From positions 2,046,001 through 2,110,000 of the forward strand of contig NZ_LT964979.1 in NCBI RefSeq assembly GCF_900240335.1: 64,000 nt of DNA. The letters run 5' to 3'. Position 1 is the stretch's first letter, and every line of letters begins with the position of its first letter. A program made the translations under genes and the position numbers. Below are positions 1 through 7,577 of this stretch, piece after piece. The notes beneath the pieces were generated by a model. That model saw only the letters and a list, made by a program, of their open reading frames with translations. It was not told where the DNA came from and searched no databases. Source of the DNA: Flavimobilis massiliensis (GTDB taxonomy: Bacteria; Actinomycetota; Actinomycetes; Actinomycetales; Cellulomonadaceae).

Positions 1-45
1 CCGGACGAGCCGGGCCGACGGAGCGGTCCTCGAGCGTGGGTCGGG

Positions 46-549
46 TCAGGCCCGGGCGCTGTGGAGGGCACGCAGGTGCGCGACGATCCCGTCGGCCGCC
101 GCCTCGACCTCGTCGAGGCACGTCTCGAAGTCCTCGGGCCCGCCGTACCAGGGATCGGCGACGTCGAGGACGCGCTCGTCCCCGTCGACGACGGCTGGCG
201 CCTCCGGGTCGAACGACCGGAACATCACGACCCGCTCGTCACCGGGGGGCAGCATGGACCGCAGAACCAGCGCGTGGTGCTGCGTCATCGCGAGGACGAG
301 GTCACGGTCGCGCAGCTCGTCGGCACGGACGCGTCGGGCACGGTGGGGTCCGACGTGGTACCCGCGCGCCTCGAGCGCCGTCCGTGCCCGACGGTCGACG
401 GGCCGGCCGTGCTCCTCGTCGGAGATGCCCGTCGAGTCGAGCGTCACGCGGTCCCCGAGGCCCGCGGCCTCGACCCGGTGCCGCAGCACGATCTCTGCCA
501 TGGGTGACCGGCAGATGTTGCCCGTGCACACCGTCATGACCCTGAGCAT
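46..549 (-). CDS. Low-molecular-weight protein tyrosine phosphatase
   Basis: Cytosolic phosphatase of 167 residues that removes phosphate from tyrosine (or possibly arginine) side chains. The P-loop C8-TGNIC-R14-S15 sits directly after the first strand and the general acid is Asp132 in VADPWYGG, so both catalytic elements are present and the length is normal for the family. I start at the ATG at 549 because GAAGGAGGA precedes it; the frame stays open further upstream but that extension lacks family similarity. It is divergent from the tiny ORF at 670. In actinobacteria such enzymes often act on cell-envelope or polysaccharide regulators, but nothing here fixes the substrate. Confidence 0.93.
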   Translation of the reverse strand: MLRVMTVCTGNICRSPMAEIVLRHRVEAAGLGDRVTLDSTGISDEEHGRPVDRRARTALEARGYHVGPHRARRVRADELRDRDLVLAMTQHHALVLRSMLPPGDERVVMFRSFDPEAPAVVDGDERVLDVADPWYGGPEDFETCLDEVEAAADGIVAHLRALHSARA

Positions 550-669
550 GAGTCCTCCTTCGTCGGTTCCATCCTGCCCCTCCTGGGGGCCGCGCGGGAA
601 ATAACGGTGCGCCGCGCGGCGGGGCGCGCGTAGCGTCGGGGACACCGACGAAAGGAGGTGATCCGCGAG

Positions 670-708
670 ATGAAGATCGAGTGGACTCTCGAGGTGGTCG
701 CCGGCTGA
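670..708 (+). CDS. 12-aa ORF with full anti-Shine-Dalgarno match
   Basis: The reading frame MKIEWTLEVVAG is preceded by AAAGGAGGTGATC (651-663), which matches the 3' end of 16S rRNA over its whole length and ends 6 nt before the ATG. TAGCGT at 631-636 looks like an actinobacterial -10 box. No known leader peptide is recognised, and no gene follows on this strand before the 48-aa ORF at 1850. It could be a free-standing micro-mRNA, a leader for a terminated transcript, or a fortuitous match. The peptide carries one Trp and no run of a single amino acid, so classic amino-acid attenuation is not indicated. Confidence 0.45.
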   Translation: MKIEWTLEVVAG

Positions 709-747
709 CGCCCGGCTCACCCGGTCGCCGGCACGGGGCGACCACCG

Positions 748-799
748 GGGCCCGTGAGGGTGCGGTTGTCCGCCGCACGCGCTAGCACCTCACGGGCCC
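748..799. terminator. Strong hairpin between mini-ORF and LysR gene
   Basis: Arms GGGCCCGTGAGGGTG (748-762) and CACCTCACGGGCCC (786-799) pair with a single bulged G, and the intervening bases contain a second small hairpin (GCGG/CCGC). It lies 40 nt after the 12-codon ORF and 37 nt beyond the stop of the LysR gene on the other strand, so it probably ends transcription from both sides. There is no T-run. Confidence 0.6.
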
Positions 800-836
800 T
801 TCTCGTGCCCGGGGTGAGGGTCGATCCCGGGTCACG

Positions 837-1742
837 TCACCCGAGGCCGAGGCGGGCGGCCGCGTCGACGACGGCCTCGAGCACCGTCGCGACGGCGGGG
901 CCGGGCTCGTGCCTGGTCTGGCGGTGGCGCGCGACGATGCGTCGCGACCCGAGCCCGGGCATTGTCACGACCTCGACGCCGTCGGGCACGCCTGCGCGCA
1001 GGGCGAGCGCGGGGAGAAGAGCAACGCCCTCGCCGGCTGCGACGAGGGCGAGCGCGACGCCGAAGTCGTAGAAGGAGTGGCGCACGACGGGTTCGACACC
1101 GATCTCCGCGCCGAGGCGCCCAAGCGCGCGCGCCGCCGCCGTGCCTGGGTCCGGCCCGACCCAGCGGACACCATCGAGCTCGTGGAGCGAGGACGGCGTC
1201 GGCATCGACGTGGGGATCGCGAGCCACCACGGCTCGTCGAGCACGGGCAGGTCGCGGTGACCGCGTCCAGCGTTGGGCTTCGTGTGCTCGTCGCGCTCGT
1301 GGAGGACGACGTCGACCTCGCCGGCGCGCAGCGCGCGCACGCCGTCGGCGTACTCCATGTCCTTGATGACGACGTCGACGCCGGGGTGCTCGTCCTTGAG
1401 TGCGACGAGCGCGGGGACGAGCACCGAGACGGTGACGGTCTGGAACGACGCGACGGTCACCGTTCCGGCGACGTCGTCGCCGAGCGTCGCGAGCTCCTTG
1501 CGCGCCGAGACGAGCTCGGCCTCGATGCGCTCGGCGGCCTCGGCGAGCACGCGCCCGGCGGGCGTGAGGGTGACGCCGCGCGGCCCACGGTCGAGGACCG
1601 TCACCCCTTCCTCCATCTCAAGCCGCTGGATCTGCTGCGACACCGCCGACGGCGTGACGTGCAGCAGATCTGCTGCCGCCAGGACTCCTCCAGCCCTGTG
1701 GACCGCCAAGAGGAAGGAAAGCCTGCGTGCATCCGTTGCCAT
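837..1742 (-). CDS. LysR-family transcriptional regulator
   Basis: A 301-residue one-component regulator. Residues 1-60 form the winged helix-turn-helix (VTPSAVSQQIQRLE is the recognition region), and the rest is a type 2 periplasmic-binding-like effector domain beginning near GTVTVASFQ. The length is typical of the family. The effector cannot be told from sequence. The start is the ATG at 1742, with no clear ribosome binding site, so it may be leaderless. It is divergent from a 48-aa ORF, and the shared 107-bp intergenic stretch carries two palindromes suited to LysR binding, so auto-control plus control of the small ORF is the natural inference. Confidence 0.9.
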   Translation of the reverse strand: MATDARRLSFLLAVHRAGGVLAAADLLHVTPSAVSQQIQRLEMEEGVTVLDRGPRGVTLTPAGRVLAEAAERIEAELVSARKELATLGDDVAGTVTVASFQTVTVSVLVPALVALKDEHPGVDVVIKDMEYADGVRALRAGEVDVVLHERDEHTKPNAGRGHRDLPVLDEPWWLAIPTSMPTPSSLHELDGVRWVGPDPGTAAARALGRLGAEIGVEPVVRHSFYDFGVALALVAAGEGVALLPALALRAGVPDGVEVVTMPGLGSRRIVARHRQTRHEPGPAVATVLEAVVDAAARLGLG

Positions 1743-1743
1743 G

Positions 1744-1788
1744 TAGCAATGCTAAACCCTGGGTCCACAACAATTCAATTGTGCTAAA
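1744..1788. promoter_or_regulatory. Probable LysR operator, paired palindromes
   Basis: Two odd-length palindromes, TAGCA-A-TGCTA (1744-1754) and ACAATT-C-AATTGT (1770-1782), lie between the divergent starts. TGCTAAA occurs twice (1750-1756 and 1782-1788), 32 bp apart, about three helical turns, which suits binding of a LysR tetramer. The stretch is conspicuously AT-rich for this genome. Confidence 0.55.
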
Positions 1789-1849
1789 GCAAGATCCGCA
1801 CCATCATTGAGGTATCAGCACGACCCCGAACCCCAGGAAGGTGAGAGAG

Positions 1850-1996
1850 ATGTCCTCCGTCCAGCAGCCCGTCGCCAAGGTCGTCCGGTGGCTCAAGCGT
1901 CACGCGGTCCCCGCGATCCCGACGCCCCAGGGTGAGCTCCGGATGAAGATGGACCTCCACCGGGTGCCCGACCAGTCCCCGATGATCCTCCGCTGA
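1850..1996 (+). CDS. Small basic protein, 48 aa, unknown
   Basis: The frame starts at an ATG preceded by AGGAAGGTGAGAGAG and ends 68 nt before a near-perfect terminator, so it looks like a genuine monocistronic gene. The N-terminal half is basic and could form an amphipathic helix (VAKVVRWLKRHAVPAIP); the second half contains GELRMKMDLHRVP. There is no signal peptide, membrane segment or cysteine. I do not recognise the family. Its position divergent from a LysR regulator suggests it is the regulated target. It could be a small regulatory protein or a precursor peptide; the second is speculative because no modifying enzyme is nearby. Confidence 0.55.
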   Translation: MSSVQQPVAKVVRWLKRHAVPAIPTPQGELRMKMDLHRVPDQSPMILR

Positions 1997-2064
1997 GACC
2001 CCGGCGGCCCGTCAGCAGCCACTGACCGACCGTCCGCCGCGACGCATCCTCCCGCGTCGTCCCC

Positions 2065-2097
2065 AAGAGCCGCGATCCACGACGGATCGCGGCTCTT
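2065..2097 (+). terminator. Rho-independent type terminator
   Basis: A perfect 14-bp stem, AAGAGCCGCGATCC (2065-2078) with its complement at 2084-2097, and a 5-nt loop, placed downstream of the 48-aa ORF. The stem ends in TCTTC. Confidence 0.8.
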
Positions 2098-2185
2098 CGG
2101 CTGTCCGGGCCTTCCCAGCGCGGCCGCGCACGCCCTACGCTCGGACCGGCCCCGTACGAGGGCTTACGCGACCCCGGAGGAACCC

Positions 2186-2983
2186 ATGACGACGCTTGAC
2201 GCCCGTGCACGTTTTGACGCCTGGACCGATGCGCTCGTTGCGCGCCTCGCGCAGCGGCCCGAGGTGCTCGGGCTCGTCCTCCTCGGTTCGGGGGCCGAGC
2301 GTGCCCGCCTCGACGAATGGTCCGACCACGACTTCTACCTCGTCGTCGAGCCCGACGTCGCCGAGCGCTACCGCCAGGACCTCTCGTGGCTCCCCGAGGG
2401 ACCCGACATCGTGCTCTCCCCGCGCGAGACCGGCCATGGGCTCAAGGTCGTCCTCGCCGACGGCCACGTCATGGAGTTCGCCGTCGCCTCGCTCGAGGAC
2501 GTGGCGACCTTCGCCGCGCACCACTGGCGCGTCGTCCACGACACGGGGCCCGTCACCTCCGTCCTCGAGGCGTGCGCCGCGCGCACGGCGCACGAGATCG
2601 CCGCGCGACCCGCACCCGACCTGCCGCGCGCGGCGGGGCTCTTCTGCTCGCTCCTGCTCATCGGTGTCGGCCGCGCGCGCCGCGGCGAGCTCGTCGCCGC
2701 GAACGCGCACGTGCGGATGTACGCGCTCGGCGAGCTGCTCGACCTCGTGGGCGCGCTCGTGCCCGCCGACCCGGCGGCGCTGCGCGACGGCCTCGACCCG
2801 CGACGCCGGGTCGAGGACACCTTTCCCGGCGTCGGCGCGCGCATCGGCGCGGCACTCGACCAGCCGGTCGAAGACTGCGCCCGGGCGCTCCTCGGGATCG
2901 CCGAGGACGTCGTCGCGCCACGCTTGCCGCAGTGGCCCGCAGCGGGCGCCACGACCGTGCGCCGGACGCTCGGCTGGGCCTGA
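2186..2983 (+). CDS. Nucleotidyltransferase-domain protein
   Basis: 265 residues. The N-terminal third has the polymerase-beta nucleotidyltransferase signature: G34-S35 followed by the metal-binding pair in SDHD (Asp47 and Asp49), as in aminoglycoside and lincosamide nucleotidyltransferases and in stand-alone MNT proteins. The remainder is helical and resembles the accessory domain of such enzymes. It should transfer a nucleotide from NTP to an unknown acceptor; a drug-modifying role is possible but unproven. The ATG at 2186 is preceded by GGAGGAACCC. It is convergent with the flavoprotein gene, with only 2 bp between the stop codons. Confidence 0.8.
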   Translation: MTTLDARARFDAWTDALVARLAQRPEVLGLVLLGSGAERARLDEWSDHDFYLVVEPDVAERYRQDLSWLPEGPDIVLSPRETGHGLKVVLADGHVMEFAVASLEDVATFAAHHWRVVHDTGPVTSVLEACAARTAHEIAARPAPDLPRAAGLFCSLLLIGVGRARRGELVAANAHVRMYALGELLDLVGALVPADPAALRDGLDPRRRVEDTFPGVGARIGAALDQPVEDCARALLGIAEDVVAPRLPQWPAAGATTVRRTLGWA

Positions 2984-2985
2984 GC

Positions 2986-4086
2986 TCACTCGAGCCCGAG
3001 CAGCTCCTTGAGCGGCGCGACCATGAGGTCCTGCCCCTTGATGCGGCTCGTCTCGTGGGCGTCGAGCACGGTGCGCGACCCGTCGCGCTTCATCACCTGC
3101 GACGCGCCGCCCTCGGGCCCCAGCGGGATGACGACGATCTCGGGCTCGGGCCGGTAGAGGACCGTCGGCTCGCCGCCCGCGAGGACGGAGCGGAGGTTCT
3201 CCGCCACGACGCGGGCGTGCGCGATCGCGTGCTGGGCGCGCTTCGACTCCTTGACGTCGGCGACGTCGCCGATGGCCCACACGGTTCCGTGCCCGGCGAC
3301 GCGGAGGTGGCCGTCGACGCGGATGGAGCCGTCGCCGCGGCGCACGGCGGCGAGCGTGCCGTCGAGGGCGTCGGACTCGGCGCGGTTGCCGTAGGCGCGG
3401 AACCAGATGTCGGCCTCGATCTTCTCCCCGGTCGTCGTCTCGACGACGAACGGCTGGTGGATGCCGACGTCGACGGGCGGCAGGTAGCCGAGCCGGGCGC
3501 CGAGGACGAAGCGCACACCGGCGTCCTCGAGCTGGGTGCGGAGGCTCTCGCGGAGGGGTTCCATGAGTTCAGGCGACGGGAGGATGCGTTCGGCCTGCTC
3601 GACGATCGTGATCTTCATGTCGGGGTAGGCGTGGTGGAGCTCGCCGGCGAGCTCGAGGCCGACGGGCCCGGCGCCGACGAGGAGGGCGTGACTGCTCGTC
3701 GCGAGGGCTTCGCGGAGGCGGCCGAGGCGTGCGCGAGCGACCCAGCCCTCGGACTCGATGAACTTCGCGGGGAAGGGGTAGGAGGTGCCGGTCGCGATGA
3801 CGACGTGGTCGGCCTCGAGGACGTCAGTCGACGTGAGGTGGACGGAGCGCGGGGTGATGCGTCGGGCGCGGTCGTGGACGACGCGGCCGTTCGTCAGCAG
3901 GTGGTCGTAGGAGAGGAAGACGTTGGGTTCCCACGCGACGTCGACGGCTGCGCGCAGGGCGGCTGTCGCGTGGACGAACTCGCTCTTCGGCTCGACGAGC
4001 GTGACGTCGGCGACGTCGTCGAGCTCGCGGGCGACGACGATGCCGGCGTAGCCTCCGCCAACGACGACCACTCGGTTTCCGGACAT
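2986..4086 (-). CDS. FAD/NAD(P)-dependent oxidoreductase (NDH-2/AIF-like)
   Basis: 366 residues with two dinucleotide-binding folds. The FAD motif is VVVVGGGYAG at residues 5-14, and the second, NAD(P)-binding motif is LLVGAGPVGLELAG in the middle. This is the layout of type II NADH dehydrogenases and AIF-type reductases, which pass electrons from NAD(P)H to quinone or another acceptor. There is no clear membrane anchor. I place the start at the ATG at 4086, one base after the stop of the YwiC-like gene, so the two are translationally coupled; the open frame upstream of that ATG overlaps the neighbour and is not similar to the family. Confidence 0.85.
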   Translation of the reverse strand: MSGNRVVVVGGGYAGIVVARELDDVADVTLVEPKSEFVHATAALRAAVDVAWEPNVFLSYDHLLTNGRVVHDRARRITPRSVHLTSTDVLEADHVVIATGTSYPFPAKFIESEGWVARARLGRLREALATSSHALLVGAGPVGLELAGELHHAYPDMKITIVEQAERILPSPELMEPLRESLRTQLEDAGVRFVLGARLGYLPPVDVGIHQPFVVETTTGEKIEADIWFRAYGNRAESDALDGTLAAVRRGDGSIRVDGHLRVAGHGTVWAIGDVADVKESKRAQHAIAHARVVAENLRSVLAGGEPTVLYRPEPEIVVIPLGPEGGASQVMKRDGSRTVLDAHETSRIKGQDLMVAPLKELLGLE

Positions 4087-4087
4087 C

Positions 4088-4912
4088 TCAGAGCACCTCC
4101 ATGATGACGACGGCGGTGAGCAGGACCGACGCGACGATCTCGCCGATGCCCACCTGTCGCGGCGTCGCACCCCGGAGGGGGACGAGTGCCGCGCGTACTA
4201 CCAGCATCGCGTAGAAGATCGTCAGGGGCACGGGACCAAAGGGGACCGGTGTCGTCGTGGCGAGCAGCCATGGCAGGGCGCAGAGCGCGACGTGGAACGC
4301 GACGGAGCCGACGTACCAGGCGCGGGAGCCCTTCTCGCGGATGAGGGTCTTGACGTAGGGCACGGTGCCGATGAAGTAGCCGGCAGTGAGGGCGGTCGCA
4401 ACCCAGGTGGCGGCCCAGCCGCCGGGGGCGGCGACGTCGAGCCCGGCGTCGTGGGCGACGGGCAGGACGAGGCAGGCGGCGACGACGGTGACGACGTCGT
4501 TGAGGAGGCTGCGGTCCTCGCGGCGGTGGTGGAGGACGAGGCTCGTGGCGAGCAGCGGGAGGAAGAGGGGGACCCAGGCGAGGAGGTCGGGGCGGAGGGC
4601 GACGACGGCGAGGCCGGGCGGGATGCAGGCGAGGACGTAGGCGCGCACCGGGGGAAACCAGCGCTTCTTGCGGTGCGAACGGAGCCACTGGCCGGTCGCG
4701 TAGAAGGCGAGGTAGCCGAGGATCCACACGATGGCGAGGGGCAGGTGGACCCAGGCGGGTCCGGTCTGGACGATGCCGAGGCCGAGGGGGACGGCGAGCA
4801 TCGCCCAGGCGCCATGCTGGTCGGGGACCCACCCGGGTCCGCGGCGTCTCTTGCGGGGGCGCGGGGGTGTGGGGCGTTTTGGTGCGGTGTGCGGTGCGTC
4901 GACGTCAGCCAC
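4088..4912 (-). CDS. YwiC-like polytopic membrane protein
   Basis: 274 residues when started at the GTG at 4912; a TTG at 4930 is the in-frame alternative and neither has a good ribosome site. A basic N-terminus precedes the signature PDQHGAWAMLAVPL and about eight membrane segments, as in the YwiC-like family, known in Bacillus beside nitrate-respiration genes. Function is not established. Tight coupling with the downstream flavoprotein suggests a shared redox task. A perfect palindrome lies just upstream of the start. Confidence 0.8.
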   Translation of the reverse strand: MADVDAPHTAPKRPTPPRPRKRRRGPGWVPDQHGAWAMLAVPLGLGIVQTGPAWVHLPLAIVWILGYLAFYATGQWLRSHRKKRWFPPVRAYVLACIPPGLAVVALRPDLLAWVPLFLPLLATSLVLHHRREDRSLLNDVVTVVAACLVLPVAHDAGLDVAAPGGWAATWVATALTAGYFIGTVPYVKTLIREKGSRAWYVGSVAFHVALCALPWLLATTTPVPFGPVPLTIFYAMLVVRAALVPLRGATPRQVGIGEIVASVLLTAVVIMEVL

Positions 4913-4934
4913 GCACTCATGATGACACAATCGT

Positions 4935-4948
4935 ATCTGACGTCAGAT
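4935..4948. promoter_or_regulatory. Perfect 14-bp palindrome, candidate operator
   Basis: ATCTGACGTCAGAT is exactly self-complementary. It lies 23 bp upstream of the YwiC-like start and 125 bp upstream of the divergent transporter gene, where a repressor could control one or both. The cognate regulator is not identifiable. Confidence 0.5.
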
Positions 4949-5073
4949 CCACTTCCTCGGGCTGTGACAAGGTCGACCTGTCAGCCGCGTCACTCGCCCC
5001 GCCGCAACGCATTCATCCCACCTATCCTGGTGGGTGCCCAACCAGCGACCTCCACCAGCCCCGGGAGCCCGCC

Positions 5074-6645
5074 GTGCAGCTCGACGTCCTCGCGTCGTCC
5101 CCCCTCCTCACCGTCTTCCTCGTCGTCGCCCTCGGCACGGCGTTCGGCGCGATTCCCTTCGGCCCCCTGCGCTTCGGCGCCTCGGGCGCGCTCTTCGTCG
5201 GCCTCGCGCTCGGCGCGACCGACCCGCGCCTCGGCGAAGGCCTCGGCCTCCTGTCGACCCTCGGCCTCGGGATCTTCGTCTACACCGTCGGCCTCGCCGC
5301 CGGCTCGACGTTCTTCCGCGACCTCCGCCGCCAGTGGCCCCTCATGGTCGTCGCGTCCCTCGCGCTCGTCGCCTCCGCCGCCGTCGCCGCTGGCGCCGGC
5401 AAGCTCTTCGGCTTCAACGGCGCGATCGCCGCCGGCATGTACACCGGCTCCCTCACGTCGACGCCCGCGCTCGCCGCCGCGGTCGACGCGGCCGGCAACA
5501 ACGACCCCGCGGTCGGCTACTCGCTCGGCTACCCCGTCGGCGTCGTCGTCGCGATCCTCGTCGTCTCGACCATGGTCAACAAGGTCTGGGACTCACGACG
5601 CGACCCCGCGAGCGCGTCGGGCGCAGGCCTCTTCGCGACGACGGTCGAGGTCGAGCGGCCGAGCTGGCTCGCCGACATCCCCGGCTGGGACGAGCAGGAG
5701 GTCCGCATGTCGTACCTCGCGCGCGGCGGGCACACGCGCGTCGTCGCCGCTGACGACGAGCTCCGGCCCGGCGACCAGGTCGTCGTCGTCGGCCCTGCCG
5801 AGGCCGTCGCTCTTGTCGTCGCGCACCTCGGCCGCGAGGTCGAGCACCACCTCGCCGACGACCGCCGTTCGGTCGACTCCCGACGCGTCGTCGTCTCCAA
5901 CCGGCACGTCGCCGGCCGCCCCGTTGGCTCGCTCGACATCCCCGGCCGCTACGGCGGCGTCATCACGCGCATCCGCCGCGGCGACGCGGACCTCCTTGCG
6001 AAGGACGACCTCGTTCTCGAGCTCGGCGACCGTGTCCTGCCCGTCGTGCCTCGCGACCGCCTCAAGGAGGTCCGCAAGCTTCTCGGCGACTCCGAGCGGC
6101 GCGTCTCCGAGGTCGACGCCCTCACCATGGGCTTCGGCATGGCGCTCGGCCTCCTCGCGGGCCTCGTGACGATTCCCCTGCCGGGCGGCATCGAGTTCTC
6201 CCTCGGCTCCGCGGCCGGGCCGCTCGTCGTCGGCATGATCCTCGGCGGGCTCGAGCGCTCGGGCCCCGTCGTGTGGGGGATGCCGCACGCCGCGAACCTC
6301 ACGCTGCGCCAGCTCGGCCTCGTCCTCTTCCTCGCTGCCGTCGGGCTCTCGTCGGGCGAGGACTTCGCCGCCCGCGCCTTCAGCCTCGAGGGCGTGCTCA
6401 TCGGCCTGTCGGCCGCGGCGGTCGTCATCGTCGGGGCGCTCGTGCTCTTTGGCGGCGCCAAGCACCTCGGGGTCTCCGCCCAGCGCACGACGGGCGCGTT
6501 CGCCGGGTTCCTCGGCCAGCCGGCGATCCTCGCGGACGCGAACGGCCGCGCGATGGACGACCGCATCGACGCGGGCTACGCGGCGACGTTCGCGCTCGGC
6601 ATGGTCGTGAAGATCCTCCTCGTCCAGATCATCGTCGTGCTCTGA
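5074..6645 (+). CDS. AspT/YidE-type putative transporter
   Basis: 523 residues from a GTG start preceded by CGGGAG. Architecture: five to six membrane segments (1-165), a cytoplasmic stretch containing two TrkA-C (RCK_C) domains (about 195-345), then another five to six membrane segments. This duplicated arrangement is that of the aspartate:alanine exchanger family and of the uncharacterised YidE/YbjL proteins. The substrate is probably a small carboxylate or amino acid, moved as an antiporter, but this is family-level inference. RCK_C domains suggest gating by a nucleotide or small ligand. The open frame continues upstream of 5074 without membrane character, so the GTG is preferred. Confidence 0.85.
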   Translation: MQLDVLASSPLLTVFLVVALGTAFGAIPFGPLRFGASGALFVGLALGATDPRLGEGLGLLSTLGLGIFVYTVGLAAGSTFFRDLRRQWPLMVVASLALVASAAVAAGAGKLFGFNGAIAAGMYTGSLTSTPALAAAVDAAGNNDPAVGYSLGYPVGVVVAILVVSTMVNKVWDSRRDPASASGAGLFATTVEVERPSWLADIPGWDEQEVRMSYLARGGHTRVVAADDELRPGDQVVVVGPAEAVALVVAHLGREVEHHLADDRRSVDSRRVVVSNRHVAGRPVGSLDIPGRYGGVITRIRRGDADLLAKDDLVLELGDRVLPVVPRDRLKEVRKLLGDSERRVSEVDALTMGFGMALGLLAGLVTIPLPGGIEFSLGSAAGPLVVGMILGGLERSGPVVWGMPHAANLTLRQLGLVLFLAAVGLSSGEDFAARAFSLEGVLIGLSAAAVVIVGALVLFGGAKHLGVSAQRTTGAFAGFLGQPAILADANGRAMDDRIDAGYAATFALGMVVKILLVQIIVVL

Positions 6646-6686
6646 GCACGGCCGCGGGTCCCGCGTGCCGCGCGCGGCCGCACGTG

Positions 6687-7031
6687 TCAGCGGTCGAGCG
6701 CGGGGAGGACCACGTCGACGAGGTAGGTCCGTAGTGCCGGCACGTCGCGGGTCACGGTCCGCCACACACGGCCCGGGTCAAGATCGTCGTACTGGTGCGC
6801 GGCGAGGTTCCGCATTCCGATGATCTGACGCCAGGGCTGCGCAGGATGTTCGTCCCGGAGCTCGGCCGGGAGCCGGGCGACCCCCTCTCCGATGCGGATG
6901 AGCCCCATCTCGACCGCCCACTGGCTGCGGACGTCCGCACGCAGCTCGTCGAGCGTCGCCGGAAGGATGTCCGCGAGCGCGTCGCACACGGCGACCACAC
7001 GGACGACCGCGTCCCTCGGCCGTCCGCTCAC
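6687..7031 (-). CDS. hepT: HepT-like HEPN ribonuclease toxin
   Basis: 114-residue all-helical HEPN protein of the DUF86/HepT family. The ribonuclease motif R-x4-H is intact as R74-NLAA-H79, followed by Y81, the residue that MNT antitoxins of this class AMPylate. Start GTG at 7031 overlaps the stop of the MNT gene as GTGA. It forms a type VII toxin-antitoxin pair with the upstream gene: the toxin should cleave RNA, possibly tRNA, unless its tyrosine is modified. It is convergent with the AspT-like gene. The open frame running on through the MNT gene is a shadow. Confidence 0.9.
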   Translation of the reverse strand: MSGRPRDAVVRVVAVCDALADILPATLDELRADVRSQWAVEMGLIRIGEGVARLPAELRDEHPAQPWRQIIGMRNLAAHQYDDLDPGRVWRTVTRDVPALRTYLVDVVLPALDR

Positions 7032-7471
7032 AGCGTCCGCGCCTCGCGCAGGACCCGCTCGCGCAGCTCCCCACGGAGCGTGTCCGCCCCGACGACGTCG
7101 ACCTCGACGCCGAGGAGATGGGCGAGGTCGATCCTCAGGCCGGCCTCGTCGAGGAGGCTCGCCTCGTCCGTGAAGTCGACGAGCAGGTCGAGGTCGGACC
7201 CGGGCGTGTCCTCGCCGCGTGCCACGGAGCCGAAGACCCGCGGGTTCGCGGCGCGGTACGACGCGACGATCCGACGGATCTCGTCGCGGTGCGCGTCGAC
7301 CCGCGCCGACGGTCGCGCACGGAGCGCCCGGTCGAGCCGCTCGAGCACCTCGGCGCTCGGCCGACGTCGGCCCGTCTCGTACGCGGAGACGTTCGGCTGG
7401 GGGACGTCCGCGGCGCGCGCGAGCTCGGCCTGGGTCATCCCCGCCGCGAGTCGTCGTGCTCTGAGGTCCAT
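7028..7471 (-). CDS. mntA: XRE-HTH/MNT fusion antitoxin (AMPylase)
   Basis: 147 residues. Residues 1-50 are a Cro/C1-type helix-turn-helix (MTQAELARAADVPQPNVSAY), residues 58-147 a minimal nucleotidyltransferase with GSVARG (81-86), the metal pair Asp93/Asp95 and a third acidic residue, Asp125. In known MntA-HepT pairs the MNT protein transfers AMP to the toxin tyrosine. The fused DNA-binding domain is less usual and should make this antitoxin its own repressor, as supported by the operator 13 bp upstream of the ATG. No strong ribosome binding site is visible. The antitoxin is encoded first, and the 4-bp overlap links expression of the two. Confidence 0.9.
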   Translation of the reverse strand: MDLRARRLAAGMTQAELARAADVPQPNVSAYETGRRRPSAEVLERLDRALRARPSARVDAHRDEIRRIVASYRAANPRVFGSVARGEDTPGSDLDLLVDFTDEASLLDEAGLRIDLAHLLGVEVDVVGADTLRGELRERVLREARTL

Positions 7472-7484
7472 GCGTCCACGCTAC

Positions 7485-7514
7485 GCCCGCTATAGCGCCG
7501 GCGCTATAGCGGGC
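7485..7514. promoter_or_regulatory. 30-bp perfect palindrome, TA-operon operator
   Basis: The whole 30 bp is self-complementary and contains two copies of the 10-bp palindrome CGCTATAGCG (7488-7497 and 7502-7511), centre to centre 14 bp. It ends 13 bp before the ATG of the HTH-MNT gene, overlapping where promoter or leader must lie, and is the obvious binding site for the XRE domain of the antitoxin. Confidence 0.8.
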
Positions 7515-7577
7515 TTGTCGGCCGCAGCACTGCTGGCTGCGGCTCCGACGCCAGCCAGGATCCCGCGTGCCCGCAAC

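Noticed and set aside
6649..6680. CGGCCGCG/CGCGGCCG hairpin between the AspT-like and HepT genes
   Set aside because: Only 8 bp with a 16-nt loop; could be a weak terminator but is within what GC-rich sequence gives by chance.
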